A program made the position numbers and the translations under genes. A stretch of DNA of 64,000 bases from Acidobacteriota bacterium (GTDB taxonomy: Bacteria; Acidobacteriota; Blastocatellia; Pyrinomonadales; Pyrinomonadaceae). The first letter of the stretch is position 1, and each line of letters opens with the position of its first letter. The notes under the pieces were generated by a model. It searched no databases. It saw only the letters and a program-made list of their open reading frames with translations, and was not told the DNA's origin. The DNA is taken from NCBI GenBank assembly GCA_023389035.1, contig JAEWFC010000030.1, positions 310,001 through 374,000 of the forward strand. The letters are read 5' to 3'. Below, piece by piece: positions 17,687-25,840 of the stretch.

Positions 17687-19666
17687 CTAATGATGGTCTT
17701 TCGCACCGCCCGGCACGTTGCCGTGATAGATCTCGGAGCCGGTAGCCTTGAATTCGGCGGCCTTTTCGCTCATGCCGACCGCCAGTGCTTTTTCGGCTTC
17801 GATGTTTTGTTTTTCGGCGTAGTCACGAACGTCCTGCGTGATCTTCATCGAGCAAAAATGCGGGCCGCACATTGAACAAAAATGAGCGAGCTTTGCGCCT
17901 TCCGCCGGAAGCGTTTCGTCGTGAAACTCTTTCGCCTTTTCCGGATCGAGGCCCAGGTTGAATTGATCTTCCCAGCGAAATTCGAACCGAGCCTTTGAGA
18001 GCGCGTTGTCGCGATACTGCGCGCCGGGATGGCCTTTCGCAAGATCGGCGGCGTGTGCGGCGAGCTTGTAGGTGATGACGCCCTCTTTCACGTCCTGCTT
18101 GTTCGGCAGGCCAAGATGTTCCTTCGGCGTGACGTAGCAGAGCATCGCAGTGCCGAACCATCCGATCATCGCGGCGCCGATTCCCGACGTAATGTGATCG
18201 TAGCCGGGAGCGATGTCGGTCGTCAGCGGCCCGAGCGTGTAAAACGGCGCCTCACCGCAAACCTCTAGCTGCTTGTCCATGTTCTCTTTGATCAGGTGCA
18301 TCGGCACGTGGCCGGGCCCTTCGATCATTGTCTGGCAATCCATTTCCCACGCGATCTTTGTCAGCTCGCCCAGCGTGTCGAGCTCGGCAAACTGCGCCTC
18401 GTCATTCGCATCCGCGATCGAACCCGGCCGCAAACCGTCACCAAGAGAGAACGCCACGTCATACGCTCGCATGATCTCGCAGATCTCGCGGAACCGCGTG
18501 TAAAGAAAGCTTTCCTCGTGATGCGCGAGGCACCATTTTGCCATTATCGAACCGCCGCGGCTGACGATGCCGGTCGTGCGTCTGGCCGTGAGCGGAATGT
18601 ACGGCAGTCTCACACCGGCGTGGATCGTAAAATAATCCACGCCTTGCTCGGCCTGCTCGATCAGCGTGTCACGGTAAATTTCCCAGGTGAGTTCTTCAGC
18701 CTTGCCGCCCACTTTTTCCAACGCTTGATAGATCGGGACCGTGCCGATCGGGACCGGCGAATTGCGAAGTATCCACTCGCGCGTTGCGTGGATGTTCTTG
18801 CCGGTCGATAGGTCCATCACGGTGTCGGCGCCCCACAGCGTTGACCAGCGCATTTTTTCGACCTCTTCTTCTATCGACGACGCCACGGCAGAATTTCCGA
18901 TGTTCGCGTTTATCTTAACCAGAAAATTCCTGCCGATGATCATCGGTTCGGATTCAGGATGATTGATGTTCGATGGGATGATCGCACGGCCGCGAGCCAC
19001 CTCGTCGCGGACGAACTCGGGCGTTACGAATTCGGGAATGGCGGCGCCGAAAGATTCGCCTTTGTGTTGGTGATTCAAAGACGAGCGGTCACTGCGTTCC
19101 GATTTGCGGACAAGAGTATCCGCTCTCCGGCCGAGATTCTCACGCATCGCGACGTATTCCATTTCCGGCGTGATGATGCCGCGGCGAGCGTAGTGCATCT
19201 GCGTCACACAGTGCCCGGCTTTTGCTCTTAACGGCGCTCGTTTCAGGCCCGGAAACTCTTCGAGCGCACCTGAGTCCTTAACGCGGGCGATCTCTTCGGC
19301 GCCTTTTGTCAGGTAACCGTTGTCCTGCGGCAGCACTTCGCGGCCCTGGTATTCCTCGACGTCACCGCGGGCCACTATCCACTCCCTGCGAAGCGCCGGC
19401 AGGCCGTCGCGGACGTTGTGCTTTTGTTCAGGATCGGTCCACGGCCCGCTTGTGTCGTAAACGCGAACAGGCGGGTTCGGCTCGATCGTGCCGTCCATCG
19501 CTTTCGACGGGTTCAGCGCGATCTCGCGAAACGGCACTCGCAAGCCGTGCTTGTTTTGATTGACGGTCGAACCGTTCGTTTCTACGTAGATCTTTCGCGA
19601 GGCGGGCAGGCGGACGTCGTCGCTGGTAACTTCACCATTCGCGGGGTTTGCGGGTGTAATATTCAT
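17687..19666 (-). CDS. thiC: Phosphomethylpyrimidine synthase ThiC
   Basis: Radical-SAM enzyme converting aminoimidazole ribotide to HMP-phosphate in thiamine synthesis, 659 aa. The full family layout is present, including the N-terminal extension with RKIYVET. The C-terminal cluster motif CxxCxxxxC is in FCSMCGPHFCSMK. The start is the ATG at 19666, just after GGGAG; an upstream in-frame start lies inside the riboswitch. The TPP riboswitch at 19676-19763 controls it. No other thiamine gene is nearby. Confidence 0.97.
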   Translation of the reverse strand: MNITPANPANGEVTSDDVRLPASRKIYVETNGSTVNQNKHGLRVPFREIALNPSKAMDGTIEPNPPVRVYDTSGPWTDPEQKHNVRDGLPALRREWIVARGDVEEYQGREVLPQDNGYLTKGAEEIARVKDSGALEEFPGLKRAPLRAKAGHCVTQMHYARRGIITPEMEYVAMRENLGRRADTLVRKSERSDRSSLNHQHKGESFGAAIPEFVTPEFVRDEVARGRAIIPSNINHPESEPMIIGRNFLVKINANIGNSAVASSIEEEVEKMRWSTLWGADTVMDLSTGKNIHATREWILRNSPVPIGTVPIYQALEKVGGKAEELTWEIYRDTLIEQAEQGVDYFTIHAGVRLPYIPLTARRTTGIVSRGGSIMAKWCLAHHEESFLYTRFREICEIMRAYDVAFSLGDGLRPGSIADANDEAQFAELDTLGELTKIAWEMDCQTMIEGPGHVPMHLIKENMDKQLEVCGEAPFYTLGPLTTDIAPGYDHITSGIGAAMIGWFGTAMLCYVTPKEHLGLPNKQDVKEGVITYKLAAHAADLAKGHPGAQYRDNALSKARFEFRWEDQFNLGLDPEKAKEFHDETLPAEGAKLAHFCSMCGPHFCSMKITQDVRDYAEKQNIEAEKALAVGMSEKAAEFKATGSEIYHGNVPGGAKDHH

Positions 19667-19675
19667 TTGTTTTTC

Positions 19676-19763
19676 TCCCTTCGTCGGTATTAACCGCATC
19701 AGGTTTTAGGGTAATGTTCGGCACTCGCCGGACAACTCTCAGCTGCGATAAGCTCCCCTGAAA
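19676..19763 (-). promoter_or_regulatory. TPP riboswitch (THI element) upstream of thiC
   Basis: On the minus strand the conserved boxes appear in order: CAGGGGAGC, then GCTGAGAG, then ACCCTAAAACCTGATGCGG, then TTAATACCGACGAAGGGA. These match the TPP-sensing aptamer core. The last helix ends at the GGGAG that serves as the thiC ribosome binding site. Regulation by sequestering translation initiation is therefore plausible. Confidence 0.93.
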
Positions 19764-19860
19764 ACTGCTGTATTTACTAGCTTATAATAAAGTATCGGCA
19801 AATAAAATCTCTCGCAATCGGCACTCGAATTGCTGTAGAATCAGCGAACATCAGTTTTGT

Positions 19861-19936
19861 GTATCGCACGGATACGCTCGAGAGGCGCCTCACTCACTTC
19901 CTCTCGTCAGAGGCTTTTTGACTTTTCGAGAGGGAG
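19861..19936 (+). promoter_or_regulatory. Structured leader before the permease gene
   Basis: A small hairpin (GTATC/GATAC, 19861-19875) is followed by CGAGAGG (19879-19885), CCTCTCG (19900-19906), GAGGCTTTTT, and a second CGAGAGG (19927-19933) that overlaps the ribosome binding site. The middle CCTCTCG could pair with either copy. A terminator-like stem GCCTC/GAGGC followed by five T is also possible. This layout allows mutually exclusive structures; no ligand is recognisable. Confidence 0.4.
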
Positions 19937-19942
19937 AGGCGG

Positions 19943-21376
19943 ATGAATATCGAGCAAGGGCAGGGAGAACCAGCAGACAGATCGGGCACCGGCGAGGCCG
20001 TTACAAGCGGACCTCGACCGGTGCTTGGTTATTTTGACGCGGTGGCGTTGATCGTCGGCATCGTCGTAGGTGCGGGCATTTTCAGCTTTCCGTCGCTGGT
20101 TGCGTCAAATAGTCCGTCGGCCTGGACGTTCGTTCTGGTTTGGGTATTGGGCGGGGCTATCTCGCTCGTCGGGGCGCTCTGTTATGCCGAACTCGCAAGC
20201 GCTTTTCCGAATGCCGGCGGCGATTACCATTTTCTGAAACGAGCCTTCGGCGGCCGTTTCGCTTTCCTGTTTGCCTGGGCGCGGATGAGCGTCATTCAGA
20301 CAGGTTCGCTGGCGATCCTTGCGTTTGTCTTCGGCGATTACGCGACACAGTTTTATTCGCTCGGCGGCTCGTCGCCGATGATATACGCGGCGCTCGTCAT
20401 CGTATTGCTGACGGTAATTAATAGCATCGGGATCCAGTTCGGCGCGGGCACGCAAAAGCTGCTCACCTCGCTGCAGATACTCGGCGTAATAACGATCATC
20501 TTTGCCGGGATATTTCTCGCACCGGAAGTACCTGCAGCGGCAGCCGCTCCGACGACATCAGGTGCGACAGCGGGCGCAAGCGCCTTCGGGCTCGCGATGG
20601 TCTTTGTTCTGCTGACGTTCGGCGGATGGAATGAGGCCGCGTATATCTCGGCAGAGATGCGTCGCGGCAAGCGGCAGATCGCGCGTTCGCTGATAATGGG
20701 CATCTGCGTGATAACCGTGCTGTATGTTTTGGTGAACGTCGCTTATGTCAGCGCTTTGGGGCTAGGCGGTGTTGCGGCTTCGAGCGCGGTCGCGGGCGAT
20801 ACTATGCGTGCGACGCTAGGCGAAGGAGCCGCATGGATCATCGGGCTGCTCGTCGCGATCGCAGCGCTTACGTCCGCAAACGCCACGATATTTACCGGCG
20901 CACGGACAAACTACGCGCTCGGCCGCGACGTTCCTGCGTTAGGACTGCTCGGCCGCTGGAACGACCGTGCCGATTCGCCCGTGAACGCACTTATGGTGCA
21001 GGGACTCGTCGCACTCGGGCTCGTCGGCCTGAGCGTGTGGACGCGTGACGGCATCAGCGCGATCATCGATTACACTGCACCCGTTTTCTGGTTCTTTTTC
21101 CTGATGGTAGGCGTCTCGCTATTCGTGCTCCGCAAAAAAGAGCCCGACGCCGAACGCCCTTTCCGCGTACCGCTTTATCCGGTAGTTCCCGCACTGTTCT
21201 GCGTCACCAGCGCGTATCTGCTTTATTCGAGCGTGGTTTACACGGGTCTCGGCTCATTTGTCGGGATCGGAGTTTTGGTCATCGGCGCGATCGTTCTTTA
21301 TATGCTGCCCGCCGTCGAGACATTGGCTGATAATAATGAATATAGGAGAGATGAAGATGAAATTTCCGCAATTTAG
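19943..21376 (+). CDS. APC-family amino acid permease
   Basis: Inner-membrane transporter of 477 aa with about 12 hydrophobic segments. The first segment contains IVGIVVGAGIFSFPSLV, the signature of the amino acid-polyamine-organocation superfamily. The N-terminal 28 residues are polar. GAGGGAGAGG precedes the ATG. The stop lies inside the start region of the next gene, a 20-base overlap, which suggests coexpression with the two methyltransferase-like proteins. Substrate unknown. Confidence 0.9.
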   Translation: MNIEQGQGEPADRSGTGEAVTSGPRPVLGYFDAVALIVGIVVGAGIFSFPSLVASNSPSAWTFVLVWVLGGAISLVGALCYAELASAFPNAGGDYHFLKRAFGGRFAFLFAWARMSVIQTGSLAILAFVFGDYATQFYSLGGSSPMIYAALVIVLLTVINSIGIQFGAGTQKLLTSLQILGVITIIFAGIFLAPEVPAAAAAPTTSGATAGASAFGLAMVFVLLTFGGWNEAAYISAEMRRGKRQIARSLIMGICVITVLYVLVNVAYVSALGLGGVAASSAVAGDTMRATLGEGAAWIIGLLVAIAALTSANATIFTGARTNYALGRDVPALGLLGRWNDRADSPVNALMVQGLVALGLVGLSVWTRDGISAIIDYTAPVFWFFFLMVGVSLFVLRKKEPDAERPFRVPLYPVVPALFCVTSAYLLYSSVVYTGLGSFVGIGVLVIGAIVLYMLPAVETLADNNEYRRDEDEISAI

Positions 21377-21992
21377 TCTTATTACCTTGGTTTTAACAGC
21401 ATTCGTTTTAGCAGGCTGCGGCAATAACCGCATCGAGCAAAGCCAGGCCGCGCAAAATTCGGTCCCGGCCGTCGCAACAGCAACGCCATCGCCGGCACCG
21501 ACCGAGCGACAGCTTGACGTGCCCTACGTTCCTACGCCGGATGAGGTCGTTGCTGAGATGCTGAGCATGGCCGAGGTAAAAGGCAGCGACGTGCTTTATG
21601 ATCTGGGCTCCGGCGACGGACGCATTCCTATCACGGCTGCAAAGAAATTCGGAACGCGCGGCGTCGGCATCGATCTTAATCCCACACGTGTCGAAGAAGC
21701 CGTTGCCAATGCAAAGAAAGAGAACGTCACCGACAAGGTCTCGTTTAAGGAAGGCGACATTTTTGAGGAAGATTTTTCCGAGGCGACCGTCGTCACGCTC
21801 TATCTGCTGCCTGACGTAAACCTGCGTTTGCGGCCGCAGATATTAAAGATGAAGCCCGGAACGCGCATCGTCTCACACAATTACGACATGGGCTCGTGGA
21901 AACCTGAAAAGCAGAAAAAGGTAACGGTCGACGGCACCGATCATTACGTTTATTTCTGGCGCGTTCCGGCTGACAGCACAGGTATCGAGTAA
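21357..21992 (+). CDS. Predicted lipoprotein with class I SAM-methyltransferase fold (paralogue 1)
   Basis: Predicted 211 aa from the ATG at 21357, 8 bases after AGGAG. The N-terminus is a lipoprotein signal ending in the lipobox LAGC. A Pro/Ala/Thr linker follows, then VPYVPTPDEVVAEML and SAM motif I YDLGSGDGRIPI, GVGIDLNPTRVEEA, and GDIFEEDFSEATVVTLY. The whole domain is closely similar to the next gene. A SAM enzyme outside the cytoplasm would have no obvious cofactor, so its role is unclear. It starts within the permease gene. Confidence 0.8.
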   Translation: MKFPQFSLITLVLTAFVLAGCGNNRIEQSQAAQNSVPAVATATPSPAPTERQLDVPYVPTPDEVVAEMLSMAEVKGSDVLYDLGSGDGRIPITAAKKFGTRGVGIDLNPTRVEEAVANAKKENVTDKVSFKEGDIFEEDFSEATVVTLYLLPDVNLRLRPQILKMKPGTRIVSHNYDMGSWKPEKQKKVTVDGTDHYVYFWRVPADSTGIE

Positions 21993-22021
21993 CGGTTGGT
22001 CTTTTTCACGGAGGTAAAATT

Positions 22022-22666
22022 ATGTGTAAAGCTTTCTCAAGATTACCCGCTTTGTTTTCGTTGATCGCTCTAACAGCAGCGGTCGGGATGTCGCAGGTGA
22101 CCCCCGCACCAATGCCGACACCGTCGCCTGTACCGCTGATCTCGCCGAAGCTTCCTCCCATACCCGCACCGACCCCGCGGCGCGGAAATGTGCCGTTCGT
22201 TCCGACACCGCCTGAGGTCGTCGATGCGATGCTGAAGGTCGCGAATGTCACAAAGAACGACGTGATCTACGACCTCGGCAGCGGTGACGGACGGATCGTC
22301 ATCGCGGCCGCCAAGAAGTACGGTGCTACGGGCGTCGGCATCGACATCAATGCCGAACTAGTCGAAAAAGCGAAAGCCGCCGCGAGCGCCGAGGGCGTCG
22401 GGGATAAGATCTCGTTCATTGAGGGCGATCTCTTTGAACAGGACCTTTCAAAGGCGACCGTCATCACGCTCTATCTGCTGCCCGATGTGAATATGAAGCT
22501 CAGGCCGACGCTGCTGAAGCTAAAGCCGGGCACGCGCATCGTCTCGCACGCGTTCGATATGGGCGACTGGAAACCCGAAAAAACTGAGGTCATCGAGGGC
22601 CGCTACGTTTACTTCTGGACGGTCCCCGCAGCGGCCGACGGGCTTGATTCGTCTGACAGCCTATAG
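22022..22666 (+). CDS. Exported class I SAM-methyltransferase-fold protein (paralogue 2)
   Basis: Protein of 214 aa beginning with a cleavable-type signal peptide (ending near GMSQ). A Pro-rich linker and the domain VPFVPTPPEVVDAML, YDLGSGDGRIVIAAAKKYG, GVGIDINAELVEKA follow. All recognisable motifs of paralogue 1 are shared in the same order, so the two arose by tandem duplication. It lies 29 bases downstream of paralogue 1. A ribosome binding site GGAGG precedes the ATG. Protein-lysine methyltransferases of this fold exist, but the target here is unknown. Confidence 0.8.
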   Translation: MCKAFSRLPALFSLIALTAAVGMSQVTPAPMPTPSPVPLISPKLPPIPAPTPRRGNVPFVPTPPEVVDAMLKVANVTKNDVIYDLGSGDGRIVIAAAKKYGATGVGIDINAELVEKAKAAASAEGVGDKISFIEGDLFEQDLSKATVITLYLLPDVNMKLRPTLLKLKPGTRIVSHAFDMGDWKPEKTEVIEGRYVYFWTVPAAADGLDSSDSL

Positions 22667-22684
22667 GAAAGTTCGCAAACCGAT

Positions 22685-22719
22685 AGCTCGCAGCGTCCGG
22701 CATTCGGAGGCTGCGAGCT
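22685..22719 (+). terminator. Hairpin after the methyltransferase pair
   Basis: AGCTCGCAGC pairs perfectly with GCTGCGAGCT, with an inner TCCG/CGGA stem in the loop. There is only a weak T content afterwards, so termination efficiency is uncertain. The rest of 22667-22992 has no supported gene. Confidence 0.5.
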
Positions 22720-22992
22720 TGCTCACTTAACGCCTGCCGATCAGCACTTCCTTGGAATGCTTCTTGCGTCTATTCCTTTATACGAGCAATTTGAACTGTA
22801 TCACTACACCCTACGTTGATCGGGTGTCGCCGCATTGGCGTCTGCAATCATTAACCGTTTCAAATTGCGTGTGGCGGACATCTTACGTGTTCGCAACAAT
22901 TTGGAAGAAACGATCTTCTTCCGCACTGGCGTCGTGGGAAGTTACCGACAGCACGGCGTCGCCAACTAGAGAATTACAAGGAGGCAACGAAC

Positions 22993-24093
22993 ATGGGTAA
23001 CAGAAGACACAACAGGGATAGAAATCGCGAATTCGGCGGCCGCAGCCGTCATGAGAACGACCGTGACGAGCCGCGTTTCACGGGCTATGGCCCTTCGGAT
23101 TTTCGCGGAGGCCCGTCAAGCAGCGGGTCGGATGAAAGATATTTCGGCGGAAGCCGACAGCACGGCGAAGGCTATGGCGGCGGCCGCACGTCGCTCGATA
23201 TGGGCGACTGGCGCCGCGATACCAGTTCGTGGGGATCGAACTACGGTTCCGAATACGGTTCGGGCAGTTATGGCTCAGACCGTCCGGAGTACGGACGCGA
23301 CCGCTACAGCGAATCACGACAGGATCGCCGGAATTATTCAAGCCGCGGATCGTATGACCGCAGCGACTATGATCGCGGCGACGATCATACACCGCGTTTC
23401 CGCACAGGCGGAATGTTCGGCGGCGGCATCGGCGGCTATTCGGGCGGCGGATATCAGGGTTATAACCCCGGCGGCGGCGTAGGTTACGGCGGCGATCGCG
23501 GAGGATACGATCGCGATAGATATTCTTCCGGACGGAGCAGCTACACGAATTACTCGGATTACCCGAGCTCAGAACGCGTCTACAGATCTGACCGCGATGA
23601 TTACAATTACGAAGAACGCGGATGGCTCGACCGGGCCGGCGATGAGGTCGCGTCGTGGTTTGGCGATGAAGAGGCCCAGCGCCGCCGCCAGATGGACGAA
23701 CGCGGTGATCACCGCGGCCGCGGCCCGCGAAACTACTCGCGTTCGGATGATCGCATCAAAGAGGACGTCAGCGACCGCCTGACGGACAGCTCGTACCTCG
23801 ATGCATCAGATATCGATATCGAGGTCAGCAGCGGCGAGGTCGTCCTGACCGGTACGGTCGAAAGCCGTTTCGCGAAACGAATGGCTGAAGACATCGCCGA
23901 GGACGTAAGCGGCGTCAAGAACGTCGAAAATCGTATCCGCGTGAACCGCGACTGGAACACCAACCGGTCGAATTTCGGTACTTCAGGCACCTCGTCAACC
24001 GTGGGATCGACATCGTCAACATCGACGAGTTCCGATTCGAACTCGTTCATTTCGGACGAACCCGTAACCGCTAAGGGCAAATCTGCCGGTTAG
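22993..24093 (+). CDS. BON-domain protein with Gly/Arg/Tyr/Ser-rich low-complexity N-terminus
   Basis: Protein of 366 aa preceded by AAGGAGG. Residues 1-215 are low complexity, dominated by Gly, Arg, Ser, Tyr and Asp with repeated RDRY, GGGYGG-like and SYGSD words; no signal peptide is seen. A short ordered segment WLDRAGDEVASWFGDEEAQ follows. Residues about 255-320 form a BON domain (IKEDVSDRL to NRIRVNR), a fold that binds lipids or carbohydrates in osmotic-stress proteins. A Ser/Thr-rich tail ends the protein. Low-complexity, BON-containing stress proteins of this form are known. A terminator follows at 24132-24166. Confidence 0.85.
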   Translation: MGNRRHNRDRNREFGGRSRHENDRDEPRFTGYGPSDFRGGPSSSGSDERYFGGSRQHGEGYGGGRTSLDMGDWRRDTSSWGSNYGSEYGSGSYGSDRPEYGRDRYSESRQDRRNYSSRGSYDRSDYDRGDDHTPRFRTGGMFGGGIGGYSGGGYQGYNPGGGVGYGGDRGGYDRDRYSSGRSSYTNYSDYPSSERVYRSDRDDYNYEERGWLDRAGDEVASWFGDEEAQRRRQMDERGDHRGRGPRNYSRSDDRIKEDVSDRLTDSSYLDASDIDIEVSSGEVVLTGTVESRFAKRMAEDIAEDVSGVKNVENRIRVNRDWNTNRSNFGTSGTSSTVGSTSSTSTSSDSNSFISDEPVTAKGKSAG

Positions 24094-24131
24094 ACCGATG
24101 ATCTAGGACCACCACTAAAACGTGATGACCC

Positions 24132-24166
24132 GGCCGGTGCACCCAACGAGGGTCGCCGGCCTTTTT
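24132..24166 (+). terminator. Intrinsic terminator of the BON gene
   Basis: GGCCGG pairs with CCGGCC, with an inner ACCC/GGGT stem, followed by TTTTT. It lies 38 bases downstream of the stop codon. Confidence 0.85.
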
Positions 24167-24358
24167 GATTTGAATAGAGAAGCCAGGCGGCGTCGCCGTC
24201 TTTCCGACGTAGTCGGCAATTAGCCACGTCCTTTAGGACGGATGAAGCACGAACGATTCCTAGGGCGTTTCAACGACCCTTGCAAGTATCCCGCACCTCA
24301 TCCGTTCTATCATTGGAGCACGGAAATTGCTTCAAAATTACGAGCAAGGGGAACGACT

Positions 24359-25078
24359 ATGAAACTTACAAACAGAATTTATCTCGCACTAGTTTTTAAT
24401 TCCGTATTACTTTTACTGATCGGGGCCGTCACGGCATCGGCACAGACCGATAAGCTGCCGCCTTCGATCAAGACCACCGGTGAAGCGACGGTCGTGGTAC
24501 AGCCTGACCGCGCCCAGATCGACGTCGGCGTTGTAACCGAATCTACAAATTCGCAGACTGCCGTCTCGCAAAATGCGGAAAAGGTCACTGCAACCCTCGC
24601 GGCACTACGCCAATTGCTGGGCGCGGATGCCGACATTAAAACGATCAGTTATTCTGTCACGCCGAAGTACCAATACCCGCGTGATGGCGGCGAAGCGACG
24701 CTGACCGGCTACACCGCGACGAATATCGTCCGCGTAACGCTCGACGACCTGGCAAAGGTCGGCAGCGTGATCGATACCGCGTCGCAATCCGGCAGCAACC
24801 GCATCAATGGACTGAGGTTTATGCTGAAAGATGAGGCTCCGGTACAGGCACAGGCGCTGCGTCAGGCGGCTATATCGGCACGCTCAAAGGCGCAGTCGCT
24901 GGCATCGGCACTCGACCTCAAGGTCGTGCGGATCCTGACGCTCGAGGAAAGCAGTTCGCCGGTTTACCCGGTCCGCGACGTGGCTTTCGCCCGAGCCGAA
25001 AGCGCATCAACCCCGATCGAAGCCGGCACCATCGAGATCAAAGCAACGGTAACGCTAACGGTCGAGATATCACAGTAA
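24359..25078 (+). CDS. SIMPL-domain (DUF541) periplasmic protein
   Basis: Predicted 239 aa from the ATG at 24359, with AAGGGGA upstream. A 39-residue upstream extension of the frame lacks a signal peptide and is rejected. The signal peptide ends TASAQ. The domain begins with IKTTGEATVVVQPDRAQIDVGV and contains AVSQNAEKVTATL and YTATNIVRVTL, the DUF541/SIMPL hallmarks. Such proteins are secreted and linked to oxidative or envelope stress. It is monocistronic by position. Confidence 0.9.
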   Translation: MKLTNRIYLALVFNSVLLLLIGAVTASAQTDKLPPSIKTTGEATVVVQPDRAQIDVGVVTESTNSQTAVSQNAEKVTATLAALRQLLGADADIKTISYSVTPKYQYPRDGGEATLTGYTATNIVRVTLDDLAKVGSVIDTASQSGSNRINGLRFMLKDEAPVQAQALRQAAISARSKAQSLASALDLKVVRILTLEESSSPVYPVRDVAFARAESASTPIEAGTIEIKATVTLTVEISQ

Positions 25079-25102
25079 CCCGAAATGCGTTAGAATAAAT
25101 GT

Positions 25103-25131
25103 CGGCCCGTGCGAACCTATTCCGCGGGCCG
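25103..25131 (+). terminator. GC-rich hairpin after the SIMPL gene
   Basis: CGGCCCG pairs with CGGGCCG across an 15-base loop, with no T-tract. It sits in the 67-base gap between the SIMPL stop and the next start, so it is at best a weak terminator. Confidence 0.35.
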
Positions 25132-25145
25132 GCATCTATATACGT

Positions 25146-25835
25146 ATGAGCCGAACTCTACTTATTCTCGCTGCAACACTCTTATTCGCCACATTCTCGT
25201 TCGGGCAGTCACGCCATACGGTTGAGGGCACGATCCGGAATGACGCCGGTGAGGTTGTGCCGGCTCTTTCGATCATCGCAAGATCCGATGGCGAAGAGAC
25301 CAAAGGTATCACCGATGGCAACGGTCATTACCGCCTCTATCTGCCCCCGGGCAATTATCTGATCACAGCCCCGGAGCTTGGTGAAGAAAGTTTCCGCGAG
25401 TACGTCTCTGTGACAAAAGAGTCAGCTTCGACGTCACGTCTCGACATCGTCGCGTCGACCCGGCCGCTTTGCGATCCCGGCACGTACAAGTTCCTAGCGG
25501 TGCAAAAATCTGTTCGTCCGCCATACCCGCCCGCCGCCCGTGCAGTCCGTGCAATCGGGAATGTAACGGTAATGGTGAACGTCAGCGAAGACGGGATGGT
25601 TGCATCGGCTAAGGCGATGGACGGGCATCCTCTGTTGCGAGCGACCGCGGTGAAAGCTGCCGAGCTTTTTGAATTCGACCGAAGCGGCGTGACCGAAAAA
25701 GGTGAGATCGAGTTCCCGATCCGATTTGTGTTTACCGAAACTAACGAAGAGCAAAATGTGCTTAGGTTCAGCTGCGACTATCGCATCGTGATCGATGCAT
25801 CGCCCATTGAGGTCTACCAGTCGACTTCGACCTGA
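25146..25835 (+). CDS. Secreted protein with carboxypeptidase-regulatory-like and TonB C-terminal domains
   Basis: Protein of 229 aa with a signal peptide ending SFGQ. Residues 25-100 form a carboxypeptidase-regulatory-like beta-sandwich (VEGTIRNDAGEVVPA, DGNGHYRLYLPPGNYLI). Residues 125-200 match the TonB C-terminal domain: PPYPPAARAVRAIGNVTVMVNVSEDG and LLRATAVKAAELFEF. There is no N-terminal TonB anchor with a Pro-rich spacer, so it is probably a free periplasmic TonB-like protein rather than a classical energy transducer. It ends 6 bases before the convergent PPK2 stop. Confidence 0.85.
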   Translation: MSRTLLILAATLLFATFSFGQSRHTVEGTIRNDAGEVVPALSIIARSDGEETKGITDGNGHYRLYLPPGNYLITAPELGEESFREYVSVTKESASTSRLDIVASTRPLCDPGTYKFLAVQKSVRPPYPPAARAVRAIGNVTVMVNVSEDGMVASAKAMDGHPLLRATAVKAAELFEFDRSGVTEKGEIEFPIRFVFTETNEEQNVLRFSCDYRIVIDASPIEVYQSTST

Positions 25836-25840
25836 TGCAC

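Noticed and set aside
22752..23000. Open frame of 82 aa before the BON gene
   Set aside because: It overlaps the BON ribosome binding site, has no family signal and no ribosome binding site of its own.
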